Shown: piece by piece, positions 1 to 7,396 of the stretch
Position numbering within the stretch: the first letter of the stretch is position 1
Layout of the letters: each line of letters opens with the position of its first letter
Assembly (NCBI GenBank): GCA_045542735.1
Contig: JAZQLQ010000006.1
Coordinates: 1-25,884 of the forward strand
Direction of reading: 5' to 3'
DNA from: UBA2882 sp045542735
GTDB lineage: Bacteria > Bacillota > Clostridia > Lachnospirales > Lachnospiraceae
Length of the DNA: 25,884 nucleotides
The notes under the pieces: generated by a model
The model's input: only the letters and a program-made list of their open reading frames with translations
What the model was told of the DNA's origin: nothing
The model's database searches: none
Program-made: the position numbers and the translations under genes

Positions 1-98
1 AGTAAGACCCCTTAGAGAGTATGAGGTAGATAGGCTTAAGGTGTAAGTGCAGTAATGTACGTAGCTGATAAGTACTAATCGGTCGAGGGCTTAACCTG
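1..98 (+). rRNA. 23S ribosomal RNA, 3' end (partial)
   Basis: The first ~98 bases match the conserved 3' end of bacterial 23S rRNA, including the stretches AGTGCAGTAATGTACGTAGC, CTGATAAGTACTAATCGGTC and GAGGGCTTAACC. The gene enters from the left edge, so only its last helix region is visible. The exact 3' end is estimated by analogy with E. coli, where the molecule ends soon after GGCTTAACC. Confidence 0.93.
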
Positions 99-201
99 AA
101 GGTTCAGGAAAAGGATAGGAAGTAAAGAAAGAAGATCAAGAGAGAAGTCGTTGTTCGGTTTTGAGGGTACTCCAAGAACACGGGAGATAGCCCGAAGATA
201 A
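99..201 (+). other. 23S-tRNA spacer without a 5S rRNA gene
   Basis: This purine-rich spacer of about 100 bases separates 23S rRNA from tRNA-Asn. It is too short for a 5S gene of about 117 bases and shows none of the usual 5S landmarks. It contains a GTTCGGTTTTGAGGGTA stretch of the kind often seen in clostridial rRNA operon spacers. The rRNA and tRNAs are probably cotranscribed, with processing in this spacer. Confidence 0.6.
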
Positions 202-273
202 TCCTCGATAGCTCAATGGTAGAGCACTCGGCTGTTAACCGAGTTGTTGCAGGTTCGAGCCCTGCTCGGGGAG
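202..273 (+). tRNA. tRNA-Asn (GTT)
   Basis: A cloverleaf can be drawn by hand. The acceptor stem TCCTCGA pairs with TCGGGGA, the anticodon stem CTCGG pairs with CCGAG around loop CTGTTAA, and the T arm carries GGTTCGAGCC. The anticodon GTT is at 234-236. The 3' CCA is not encoded, so it must be added after transcription. Confidence 0.95.
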
Positions 274-280
274 TTTATAC

Positions 281-352
281 GGCTCCATGGTCAAGCGGTT
301 AAGACATCGCCCTTTCACGGCGGTAACACGGGTTCGATTCCCGTTGGAGTCA
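281..352 (+). tRNA. tRNA-Glu (TTC)
   Basis: The acceptor GGCTCCA pairs with TGGAGTC. The anticodon arm TCGCC/GGCGG encloses loop CTTTCAC with anticodon TTC at 314-316, and the T arm contains GGTTCGATTCC. It lies 7 bases after tRNA-Asn, so the two are almost certainly on one transcript. No CCA is encoded. Confidence 0.95.
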
Positions 353-385
353 TTTTGAACAAGAAATGTTCATATAATAATATAT

Positions 386-457
386 GGCGCAGTAGCCAAG
401 TGGTAAGGCAATGGTCTGCAACACCAGTATTCACCGGTTCAAATCCGGTCTGCGCCT
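386..457 (+). tRNA. tRNA-Cys (GCA)
   Basis: The acceptor GGCGCAG pairs with CTGCGCC. The anticodon loop CTGCAAC carries GCA at 418-420, the T arm has GGTTCAAATCC, and the discriminator base is T, as usual for tRNA-Cys. The bottom pair of the anticodon stem is imperfect (A-G). No CCA is encoded. It is the last gene of the rRNA-tRNA transcript before the terminator. Confidence 0.94.
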
Positions 458-461
458 CTAA

Positions 462-489
462 AGAGCCTTGAATTTCAAGGTTCTTTTTC
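462..489 (+). terminator. Terminator of the rRNA-tRNA operon
   Basis: A 10-bp hairpin, AGAGCCTTGA with TCAAGGTTCT (one G-T pair), has a 3-base loop and is followed by TTTTTCTTTC. It lies four bases after tRNA-Cys, so it ends the stable-RNA transcript. Confidence 0.85.
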
Positions 490-569
490 TTTCGTAAAGA
501 TAGGAATGTATATTAGATGTAATATTTTTTATAGTCCGTGGGATATTGAGTAATAAGGAGTGGATGAAA

Positions 570-1505
570 ATGACGGCAATGATTGTCTTGCAGCAGATGA
601 TAGTTTTATTTTCGATTATGATGGTTGGCTATTTTTGCTACAAAAAAGAATGGTTGAATAAGAGTGCATACGGTGCCATTTCCAAAATTGTTATTAATGT
701 TATGAATCCTATGCTGGTGATTAACGGAGTTATTAATAAAGAAATACATGCAGACAGAGGGAGTATTCTGTCGAATCTGTTTTTGATGTTCCTATACTTT
801 GCGTTACTGACGGTCTTGAGTTTTGTGTTGGTTAAGATTTTAAAAATAGAACAAAAGGTAGAGAGTTTGTATCGTTTAATGTTGATCTTTTCCAATGTAG
901 GATTTATCGGCATTCCGATCATTACCAGTGTATATGGGCAGGAAAGTATGATTTACATTACTTTTTACATTTTGGGATATAACTTCTTCCTATATACCTA
1001 TGGCCTTTATCTTGCAAGCTTGAGCGGAAAGAACAAAGAGAAAATAAGTGGGCGGGAATCTTTAAAAAAGATGCTGAATCCGGGAGTTATTTCCTGTTTT
1101 GTGGCAATTTTTATTTTTGCATTTAAGATTCAATTGCCTGCACCGGTAGAGACATTAGCAGCATATTTGGGTGAACCGGTAATTCCCATGTCGATGATTT
1201 TAATCGGAGCATCTATGGCACAGCAGAATTTTAAACAGCTTTTTACCGATATGAAAATGTATCTGTTTTTGGCAATCCGTCTTTTGGTGATACCCATTGT
1301 AGCTGCATTAATTATTCGTAACTTTGCATTTTTGCCGGAAATAGCAGGAGTCTTTATTTTTATGCTGGCTATGCCGGTGGGTAGTATTGTGGTATTGCTT
1401 GCCACAGAACAAGGGGCAGATGAGACGTGTTGTACAAGGGGAAGTGTGTTAAGTACATTGTTTAGTGTTATTACTATACCGATTGTAGCACTTTTCATTT
1501 TATAA
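570..1505 (+). CDS. AEC family (auxin efflux carrier/malate permease-like) transporter
   Basis: This is a very hydrophobic protein of 311 residues with about ten membrane-spanning stretches, a length typical of the AEC family. Family-like features include a Gly-rich IFSNVGFIGIPI segment in the first half and a PMSMILIGASMA segment in the second half. AEC members move organic acids such as malate out of or into the cell, but the substrate cannot be read from sequence. The start was set at the ATG at 570 because AAGGAG at 555-560 is 9 bases upstream; the in-frame TTG at 546 and ATG at 564 are poorly placed. The gene appears monocistronic, since a good promoter for the next gene begins after its stop. 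No clear promoter of its own was recognised. Confidence 0.85.
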   Translation: MTAMIVLQQMIVLFSIMMVGYFCYKKEWLNKSAYGAISKIVINVMNPMLVINGVINKEIHADRGSILSNLFLMFLYFALLTVLSFVLVKILKIEQKVESLYRLMLIFSNVGFIGIPIITSVYGQESMIYITFYILGYNFFLYTYGLYLASLSGKNKEKISGRESLKKMLNPGVISCFVAIFIFAFKIQLPAPVETLAAYLGEPVIPMSMILIGASMAQQNFKQLFTDMKMYLFLAIRLLVIPIVAALIIRNFAFLPEIAGVFIFMLAMPVGSIVVLLATEQGADETCCTRGSVLSTLFSVITIPIVALFIL

Positions 1506-1542
1506 AGGGCGTTTTGTACGTCGAAAAAACCAGAAAAGTGGC

Positions 1543-1571
1543 TTGAAACTTGGGTTTATTGGGTGTATAAT
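1543..1571 (+). promoter_or_regulatory. SigA-type promoter for the MFS permease
   Basis: TTGAAA (1543-1548) and a perfect TATAAT (1566-1571) are separated by 17 bases. Transcription would begin near 1578, which rules out the in-frame ATG at 1574 as the start of the following gene. Confidence 0.8.
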
Positions 1572-1636
1572 ACATGTGTTTGTCACTGCAAAAGGCGGTG
1601 GCATGGAATAAAAAATACGAAGGAAGTATGAGAATT

Positions 1637-3025
1637 ATGGGAGAGAACACAAAAAAAGCCGGTGGCTGGCGTACAAATAAGTGGGTTCGTGCAGCTATCC
1701 CCGCGTTACTGCTTCACTGCAGTATCGGTACTGTTTACTGTTGGTCAATTTTCAGTCAGGAGATTGCAGATTATATCGGATTTTCCAAGGGTGCAACTGA
1801 ATGGGCATTCAGTTTTGCAATTTTCTTCTTGGGAATGTCTGCTGCTTTCTTAGGAAACGTTGTAGAAAAAGATATTCACAAATCTTCTTTGATTGCAACC
1901 ATCTGCTTTTCCATTGGTATGGCAGGAACCGGATTATTCATCTGGTACGGCGGTCAGAACAAAGGAAGCGTGTTGGCGCTCATCGGAATCTATCTTTGCT
2001 ATGGTTTTATCATGGGTGTTGGTCTTGGTACCGGTTACTTATCCCCTGTTAAGACATTGATGCTCTGGTTCCAAGATAGAAAAGGTCTTGCAACAGGTCT
2101 TGCAGTTGCCGGTTTTGGTGCAGCGAAAGCTATCGCAAGCCCCATTATGCAGTCTTTATTGGCAAACTTGGGCGAAGGCGGCATTTGGAAAATGTTCTTG
2201 ATCCTTGCTTGTGTATATTTTGTAATGATGTTCGTTGGTCATTTGTTATTGAAGAAACCTGATGGATGGCATGAGCCGGCTGCATCCGGTGCAAAAGGAC
2301 CCAGCATCTTGGAAGTTATTAAAACAAAACCTATCATGAATTATGTTGGTATCTGGTTGATGTTCTACATCAATATCACCTGTGGTTTAGCATTAATTTC
2401 CCAGGAAAAAATGATCATCAAATGTCTTGGTCTTGCAAGCTTTGTTGGTATTATTTCTACAGTATCCGCTATCTTCAATGCAGGTGGACGTCTTGGTTTC
2501 TCTGCATGGGCTGATACCATGAAAGACAGAAATACAATTTATAAATTAATCTTTATCATTTCCATCGCACTTACCGGTGTTGTATTATTGACAAACGGTA
2601 TTAAAAATGGCGAAGGAAATACACTCTTAATCGTATTGGTATTGGCATTAATCTTTATGGTAAATGCAGGATACGGCGGAGGTTTCTCCAACGTGCCTAC
2701 ATTGTTATCCGATCATTACGGTATGGGAAGCATTAGTGCAATCCATGGTATTACATTGTCTGCATGGGCATTTGCCGGTTTGACAGGTAACCAGATGGCT
2801 GCTTGGATTGTACAGACTTTCGGTAAAGAAGAGCAGATAGCACATGTGTTGGCTGACGGCACAACCGAGATGATTACGGTAAATCCTACCGGTTATCAGT
2901 ATGTGTTGTATGCAACAATTGCATTGTACATAGTTGCTTTAATTGTATGTCTGGTATTTGTAAGACCTACAGAAAAAGCTTTGGAAGCTAAAAAAGCAAA
3001 AATGGAAGCAAAACAGAGTAAATAA
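1637..3025 (+). CDS. MFS transporter, OFA (oxalate/formate antiporter-like) family
   Basis: This is a 462-residue, twelve-segment major facilitator protein. The N-terminal block with SIGTVYCWSIFSQEIADYIG, the GVGLGTGYLSPVKTLMLWFQ segment (MFS loop 2/3 region) and a second-half GGGFSNVPTLLSDHYG segment are typical of the OFA group, which includes oxalate:formate exchangers and lactate permeases. The substrate is therefore probably a small carboxylate; this is family-level inference. The start at 1637 is preceded by AAGGAAG (1620-1626) at a good distance; an ATG at 1628 is possible but very close to that site. The C-terminus is Lys-rich and cytoplasmic. The gene stands alone between its own promoter and terminator. 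Confidence 0.85.
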   Translation: MGENTKKAGGWRTNKWVRAAIPALLLHCSIGTVYCWSIFSQEIADYIGFSKGATEWAFSFAIFFLGMSAAFLGNVVEKDIHKSSLIATICFSIGMAGTGLFIWYGGQNKGSVLALIGIYLCYGFIMGVGLGTGYLSPVKTLMLWFQDRKGLATGLAVAGFGAAKAIASPIMQSLLANLGEGGIWKMFLILACVYFVMMFVGHLLLKKPDGWHEPAASGAKGPSILEVIKTKPIMNYVGIWLMFYINITCGLALISQEKMIIKCLGLASFVGIISTVSAIFNAGGRLGFSAWADTMKDRNTIYKLIFIISIALTGVVLLTNGIKNGEGNTLLIVLVLALIFMVNAGYGGGFSNVPTLLSDHYGMGSISAIHGITLSAWAFAGLTGNQMAAWIVQTFGKEEQIAHVLADGTTEMITVNPTGYQYVLYATIALYIVALIVCLVFVRPTEKALEAKKAKMEAKQSK

Positions 3026-3042
3026 TGATTTATATGTATGAG

Positions 3043-3076
3043 AGGAACAGTTCGAAAAAGGACTGTTCCTTTTTTG
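3043..3076 (+). terminator. Terminator after the MFS permease
   Basis: AGGAACAGTT and the complementary arm GACTGTTCCT (one G-T pair) form a hairpin with a roughly 8-base loop, followed by a run of six T. It lies 18 bases after the stop codon. Confidence 0.88.
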
Positions 3077-3096
3077 TGTAGTAACGAGGTTCCATC

Positions 3097-3125
3097 TTGA
3101 AATGATACATACAATGTTTTATAAT
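3097..3125 (+). promoter_or_regulatory. Promoter for the LacI-GGDEF gene
   Basis: TTGAAA (3097-3102) and TATAAT (3120-3125) are 17 bases apart, directly after the preceding terminator. The predicted leader of about 65 bases contains the inverted repeat AGTAC-TTAT-GTACT at 3167-3180, just upstream of the AAGAGG ribosome-binding site, which could be a protein or RNA control element. Confidence 0.75.
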
Positions 3126-3197
3126 AAATATTAAATACTGGCATATTGTATATGTTTTTGCAACATAGTACTTATGTACTAAAGAGGTATATGTGTT

Positions 3198-5507
3198 ATG
3201 GGGAAAGAAAGAATAAACATTGGGTTGCTGATTAGCGAGTATTGTGACATATTTGCGAGAGAGGTGTGCGTGGGTGCCATGCATGCGGCAGAAGAGATGG
3301 ATGCCAATTTGTACATTTTGGCAGGAGGCTATTTCGATGCGCCTTATATGGAGCGGAACAAAAGCAAATATGAATATCAAAACAACTATATTTTCAATTT
3401 TGTAACGAAGCAGAATATTGACGTGTTGGTTGTTCTTTTGGGAACAATAGCCAGCAACGTTGATGCAAAGGTCCAGAAGAAATTTTTGGATCAGTACAAG
3501 GATATACCGGTTATTACCATTGCTAATAAAGTGGATGGTTATGCCAATGTTTCCTTTGATAACAAAGGCGGATTTGCAAAAGAAGTCGAATATTTGGTAA
3601 ATTCCATTGGTAAGAGACATATTGGTATTGTATGTGGACCGGCTACCAACGAAGATTCCATTGAGCGTCTGGAAGCATACAAAGAAGTACTACAGAAGTA
3701 TGACATTCCCATAGAAGATAAGAAAATTGTATATGGCAATTTTACCGAATATAGTGATGAAGCAGTGGAGAAGTTGTTGGATGAAAATGATGACTTGGAC
3801 GCTATTGTTTTTTCCAATGATTATATGGCATTGGCCGGTTATCGTGTTATGGAAGCCAGAGGAATCAAACCCGGTAAAGATATTGCCGTAGTTGGTTTTG
3901 ATGATTGGCCATTTGCAGCGTTAATGGAGCCTAGCCTTACAACAACCAGGGCAGACTCTTCGGAGCTTGGTTATCGGGCGATAAAGGCTGCTTGTGATTT
4001 GAAACCGGGGGACGATACCGATGTCCGTCTTGAGACAGTTCTCGTTATCAGAGATTCTTGTGGAGATAGAACCAAGGATGCGTTGTCTGCGGCAGAAGGA
4101 TTGATTGACTTTGATCTTGAGCATGCGACTGCGGATAAACTTGCTAAACAGATTAGCAATAATGCATTTGATGAGGATACGCCCGAAGAGGTAATAGCTT
4201 TTGTCGAAAATGCGTTGCATGATTTTATCGCATGGATGATGGAGCATGTGTACAAGCGTGAAATTACCGATGACTTATATCGCGAGATTACCAAGGGATT
4301 TATGGATATGAATGCCAAAATCATGACAAGAGTTGATGACATCAGTCTTGTCTATGAGATTTGTGAATGCTTGGCATTGCTGTTTTCCAAAGCATCCGGA
4401 TCGGATAAAAACCGTATTAAAATTTATTCTGCATTGGCAGAATGCTATAAAAACATTATGTTGTTACGTGAACGTCAGCGAAGTAACGACCGTAGAGAGA
4501 ATGAAATGGTGAACCGTGTTACCATGACCATTATGAGGGATTTGGTAAACGATGATGATCAGACAGAAAACTACGACGTGTTGCTTTCGCGTATGATTCA
4601 TTTGGATTATAAAAAGAGCTATCTCTTGCTGTTCCCGGATGTTATCCGTTGCCGTAAGAACGGAAGATGGAAGATGCCCAAAGAGTTGTTAGTTAAGGCT
4701 TACCAAAAAGGGAAGAGCAGTTATGCGCCCAAAGAGGATGAACAGGCGATTTCGGTAGATGACATATTCCGCAATCCGTTCGTAGAGGATAACAAGAGAA
4801 AAACTTATGCCTTTTCTTTCCTGTTTTCCAAAGATGAACAGTATGGTATTTTCGCAGTAGAACCCAATGTGGATAATATGATTACCATTGAGGCCATTAC
4901 ATTCCAGATTGCTTCGGCAATTCAGACTATGCACTTGTTCCGGAGTAAAGAGGAGGTTAGTGCCAAATTAGCAGAAAGTTTGGAGCAGTTAAAAGAAACC
5001 AATGCGTTCCTGGATGAGGTATCCAAGTCAGATGAGTTAACACAGATTTATAACCGGAGAGGTTTCCAGGTTACGGCACGTAAGGTATTGCAACAACCGG
5101 AAAATTTGGGAAAAACAGCTGTGGTTCTCTATGCGGATATGAACAATCTGAAGCTGATCAATGACAAATTCGGACATGAGGAAGGCGATTATTCCTTGCG
5201 CTCTATTGCAAAGATATTAAAAGATGCATTGGGCGAGGATCAGATTATCGGCAGACTGGGCGGAGATGAGTTCGCGGGCTTTTTGTTCATGGAGGATAAA
5301 AAGTATGAGCAAATCCTCAGAAAACGTATCACACAGGCGACGGAAGAGTTAAACGCAGGTAACGACAAACCGTATTACATAAGTATGAGTGTCGGCATGA
5401 GTTCCTTTATCAATGATGGAGAGGCCAGGATGAACGATGCTATGGTAAGAGCGGATGTCGATCTGTATCTGCAAAAGAAGCACAAGAGAAATAAAATTTT
5501 AAAATAA
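3198..5507 (+). CDS. Cytoplasmic LacI-type ligand sensor fused to GGDEF diguanylate cyclase
   Basis: The 769-residue protein has no signal peptide and no membrane segment. Residues 1 to about 290 resemble the periplasmic-binding-protein fold of LacI regulators (INIGLLISEY start, later DAIVFSNDYMALAGYR and IAVVGFDDWPFAALMEPSLT), but the DNA-binding helix-turn-helix is missing. A mixed helical and possibly GAF-like region follows, then a short coiled coil near 590-610. The GGDEF domain starts with DELTQIYNRRGF at residue 612 and has the full active loop GGDEF at 688-692, so it should make c-di-GMP from two GTP. The upstream inhibitory RxxD motif is absent (GEDQ stands there), so product inhibition at that site is unlikely. 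A sugar or nucleoside-like ligand is inferred for the sensor. It is flanked by its own promoter and terminator. Confidence 0.88.
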   Translation: MGKERINIGLLISEYCDIFAREVCVGAMHAAEEMDANLYILAGGYFDAPYMERNKSKYEYQNNYIFNFVTKQNIDVLVVLLGTIASNVDAKVQKKFLDQYKDIPVITIANKVDGYANVSFDNKGGFAKEVEYLVNSIGKRHIGIVCGPATNEDSIERLEAYKEVLQKYDIPIEDKKIVYGNFTEYSDEAVEKLLDENDDLDAIVFSNDYMALAGYRVMEARGIKPGKDIAVVGFDDWPFAALMEPSLTTTRADSSELGYRAIKAACDLKPGDDTDVRLETVLVIRDSCGDRTKDALSAAEGLIDFDLEHATADKLAKQISNNAFDEDTPEEVIAFVENALHDFIAWMMEHVYKREITDDLYREITKGFMDMNAKIMTRVDDISLVYEICECLALLFSKASGSDKNRIKIYSALAECYKNIMLLRERQRSNDRRENEMVNRVTMTIMRDLVNDDDQTENYDVLLSRMIHLDYKKSYLLLFPDVIRCRKNGRWKMPKELLVKAYQKGKSSYAPKEDEQAISVDDIFRNPFVEDNKRKTYAFSFLFSKDEQYGIFAVEPNVDNMITIEAITFQIASAIQTMHLFRSKEEVSAKLAESLEQLKETNAFLDEVSKSDELTQIYNRRGFQVTARKVLQQPENLGKTAVVLYADMNNLKLINDKFGHEEGDYSLRSIAKILKDALGEDQIIGRLGGDEFAGFLFMEDKKYEQILRKRITQATEELNAGNDKPYYISMSVGMSSFINDGEARMNDAMVRADVDLYLQKKHKRNKILK

Positions 5508-5513
5508 ACATTG

Positions 5514-5546
5514 CGGGCTTGGATCTATGGATCTGAGCCTGTTTTT
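5514..5546 (+). terminator. Terminator after the GGDEF gene, overlapping a false start of the next ORF
   Basis: Arms 5514-5525 and 5530-5541 can form 12 pairs (three G-T) around the loop TATG, followed by TTTTT. The ATG at 5527 is in the loop, which shows that the next gene must start further downstream. No separate promoter is evident after it, so some readthrough into the next gene is possible. Confidence 0.78.
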
Positions 5547-5568
5547 ACAAGAGTTTGACAGAGGTATG

Positions 5569-6348
5569 ATGAAAACAAATAAAAAAGAAACGTTATGGAA
5601 GGTATGGTTGGTATTGGGCATATTGTGCCTTCTGTATTTTACAGTATTAATAGCCTATACGGGATTTACCAATTTGTTTTATTTTATTTGGTTTCCTGCA
5701 GGAATTATGTTTTTGCTCTTTTCCCGGATGGCAAAGAAGCATTTGGTGAGACGGATGCCCAAGTGGCTAAAGATTACGTGCGGTACATTTATTGGTGCGT
5801 GTCTGACGATTTTTCTGTTTATTGAGGGGCTAATTTTATCAGGATTCTATCGCATGCCGGCAACAGAGGTAGAGTATGTGGTTGTATTGGGTGCTCATGT
5901 GAGGAACGGGCGTCCCAGCCGGGTACTTGCCAAACGGTTGGATGCGGCATATGATTATGCTATAGAGCATGAAAAGGTTGTAGTCATTGTATCCGGTGGA
6001 CAGGGTGCGAATGAAACAACCACAGAAGCTTATGCCATGGCATGCTATTTGGAAGAAAAAGGACTTGACCCCGAACGGATTATCAAAGAAGAACTATCAA
6101 CCAGTACCTATGAGAATCTGGTTTTTTCTATGGAGTTGATGGATGAGGATCCATGTATTGCAGTTGTCAGCAATGATTTTCATATCTTTCGTGCCACCCA
6201 TTTGGCGCGGGCTGTAGGATATGAAAACCCTCAGGGACTGGCGGCGCGGGATGATATCCGGACGCTACCGGCTAATCTGGTTAGAGAATTTTTTGGCGTG
6301 GTAAAGGATTGGGCGACCGGTAACATGAAGTTATTTCCCATATGGTAA
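5569..6348 (+). CDS. YdcF/ElyC-like DUF218 membrane protein
   Basis: The 259-residue protein has three hydrophobic segments in the first ~95 residues and then a DUF218 domain. The domain begins VEYVVVLGAHVRNGRPSRVLAKRLDAA, shows VIVSGGQGANE and ELSTSTYENL, and ends with a VVSNDFHIFRA motif. This is the pattern of the YdcF/SanA/ElyC family, linked to envelope integrity and polyprenyl-carrier metabolism; the reaction here is unknown. Start choice: the ATG at 5527 lies in a terminator loop, so the ATG at 5569 (or 5566) after AGAGG was used, although this ribosome site is weak. The stop overlaps the region before the sirtuin gene, which starts 32 bases later, so these are probably cotranscribed with the DUF951 gene. 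Confidence 0.8.
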   Translation: MKTNKKETLWKVWLVLGILCLLYFTVLIAYTGFTNLFYFIWFPAGIMFLLFSRMAKKHLVRRMPKWLKITCGTFIGACLTIFLFIEGLILSGFYRMPATEVEYVVVLGAHVRNGRPSRVLAKRLDAAYDYAIEHEKVVVIVSGGQGANETTTEAYAMACYLEEKGLDPERIIKEELSTSTYENLVFSMELMDEDPCIAVVSNDFHIFRATHLARAVGYENPQGLAARDDIRTLPANLVREFFGVVKDWATGNMKLFPIW

Positions 6349-6380
6349 ATGCAGATAAAATGGATGAGGGAGGAATAAAG

Positions 6381-7103
6381 ATGGATCAGGTAGCAAAGTT
6401 ACAACAGATGATTAATGACAGTCAATCCATTGTGTTTTTTGGTGGCGCGGGTGTATCGACAGAAAGTGGGATTCCGGACTTTCGCAGCGTGGACGGATTA
6501 TATCATCAGAAGTATGATTATCCGCCGGAAACTATTTTAAGCCATACCTTTTACAGAAATAAGACAGATGAATTTTATCGCTTTTATAAAGATAAAATGC
6601 TTTGTTTGGATGCAAAGCCTAATGCAGCACATTTAAAGCTGGCAGAATTGGAAGCGGCAGGAAAACTGACTGCTGTTATCACGCAAAATATTGATGGACT
6701 TCATCAGGCAGCAGGTAGTAAAAAAGTATATGAATTGCATGGTAGTGTGTTGCGCAATTATTGTGAAAATTGCGGTGGATTTTTTGGAGCGGAATATATT
6801 TTACATGCAGATGGAGTGCCTAAGTGTAGCTGTGGCGGAGAGATTAAACCGGATGTGGTCTTATATGAAGAGGGCTTGGATAGTCAGGTGTTAAGTGGCG
6901 CAATCAAGGCAATTAGCGAAGCAGATATGCTGATTATCGGTGGCACGTCCTTGGTGGTTTATCCGGCAGCAGGCCTCATTGACTATTATCAGGGGAATAA
7001 ATTGGTGTTAATTAATAAAGCACCAACCGCGCGGGACAGCATGGCTGATTTGGTGATTAGCGGACCGATTGGTGAGATTCTTTCGCAGATTAAGGTGAAC
7101 TAG
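6381..7103 (+). CDS. cobB: NAD-dependent protein deacylase, SIR2 (sirtuin) family
   Basis: The 240-residue protein has all classical sirtuin elements: the NAD-binding GGAGVSTESGIPDFRS near residues 21-36, TQNIDGLHQAAGS, the catalytic His in ELHGS, and a zinc site from CENC and CSC (four Cys). KPDVVLYEE and GTSLVVYPAAGL complete the Rossmann part. It should remove acetyl or other acyl groups from lysines using NAD, producing nicotinamide and O-acyl-ADP-ribose. The ATG at 6381 follows GGGAGG (6368-6373); a longer reading from 6342 would overlap the upstream gene and lacks such a site. It is followed by a DUF951 gene at 12 bases, indicating one operon. Confidence 0.92.
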   Translation: MDQVAKLQQMINDSQSIVFFGGAGVSTESGIPDFRSVDGLYHQKYDYPPETILSHTFYRNKTDEFYRFYKDKMLCLDAKPNAAHLKLAELEAAGKLTAVITQNIDGLHQAAGSKKVYELHGSVLRNYCENCGGFFGAEYILHADGVPKCSCGGEIKPDVVLYEEGLDSQVLSGAIKAISEADMLIIGGTSLVVYPAAGLIDYYQGNKLVLINKAPTARDSMADLVISGPIGEILSQIKVN

Positions 7104-7115
7104 AGGAGTGACAAA

Positions 7116-7298
7116 ATGGATTATCAGATTGGTGATATCGTAACCTTAAAAAAACAACATCCATGTGGCAGTAAGCAATGGGAGATTTTGCGTGTTGGAG
7201 CTGATTTTAGGTTGAAATGTCAGGGGTGTGATCATCAGATTATGATTGCGCGAAAATTAGTTGAAAAAAATACAAAAGAAATACAGAAAAGGTCTTGA
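7116..7298 (+). CDS. DUF951 family small protein
   Basis: The 60-residue protein starts DYQIGDIVTLKKQHPCGSKQ and has GADFRLKCQGCDHQIMIAR. A conserved HPCG and a CxxC pair fit the DUF951 family of small, possibly metal-binding proteins found in Firmicutes, often next to rpsF. The function is unknown. A ribosome site GAGGAG-like (TAGAGGAGTG) precedes the ATG. Its last codons overlap the -35 box of the rpsF promoter, so it ends one transcript exactly where the ribosomal operon begins. Confidence 0.85.
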   Translation: MDYQIGDIVTLKKQHPCGSKQWEILRVGADFRLKCQGCDHQIMIARKLVEKNTKEIQKRS

Positions 7299-7323
7299 AA
7301 ATTGTGGAAAAGCATGGTAACAT
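7295..7323 (+). promoter_or_regulatory. Promoter of rpsF-ssb-rpsR
   Basis: TTGAAA (7295-7300), a 17-base spacer and TAACAT (7318-7323) preceded by TGG form an extended -10 promoter. The -35 box overlaps the stop codon of the DUF951 gene. The start would be near 7330, giving a leader of about 67 bases. Confidence 0.78.
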
Positions 7324-7327
7324 TTAT

Positions 7328-7396
7328 CTTCGTGATATATTATTCCTTGCTCCTTGCTTAGCGAAGGGGCCAGAGACCAAAAGGAGGTAACGAAGC
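7328..7396 (+). promoter_or_regulatory. rpsF mRNA leader with ribosome-site sequestering fold (candidate S6:S18 autoregulatory element)
   Basis: CTCCTT at 7350-7355 is fully complementary to the ribosome-binding AAGGAG at 7381-7386. The same CCTT can instead pair with AAGG at 7364-7367 in a hairpin. CTTCG at 7328-7332 can pair with either CGAAG at 7362-7366 or CGAAG at 7391-7395, just before the start codon. These exclusive pairings suggest a translational switch. Feedback by the S6:S18 complex on rpsF leaders is established in bacteria, but I could not confirm the family consensus here. Confidence 0.5.

Noticed and set aside
99..201. 5S rRNA gene in the 23S-tRNA spacer
   Set aside because: Too short, and no recognisable 5S sequence or fold.
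1574..1636. Longer N-terminus for the MFS permease starting at 1574
   Set aside because: The promoter at 1543-1571 places the transcription start near 1578, so the ATG at 1574 would not be in the mRNA; the ribosome site fits 1637.
3030..3620. Minus-strand ORF of 196 codons at the start of the LacI-GGDEF gene
   Set aside because: It is antisense to a well-supported coding region and spans the promoter and terminator found there.
5527..5568. Longer N-terminus for the YdcF-like protein from 5527
   Set aside because: The ATG lies in the loop of a 12-bp terminator hairpin, and no ribosome-binding site precedes it.
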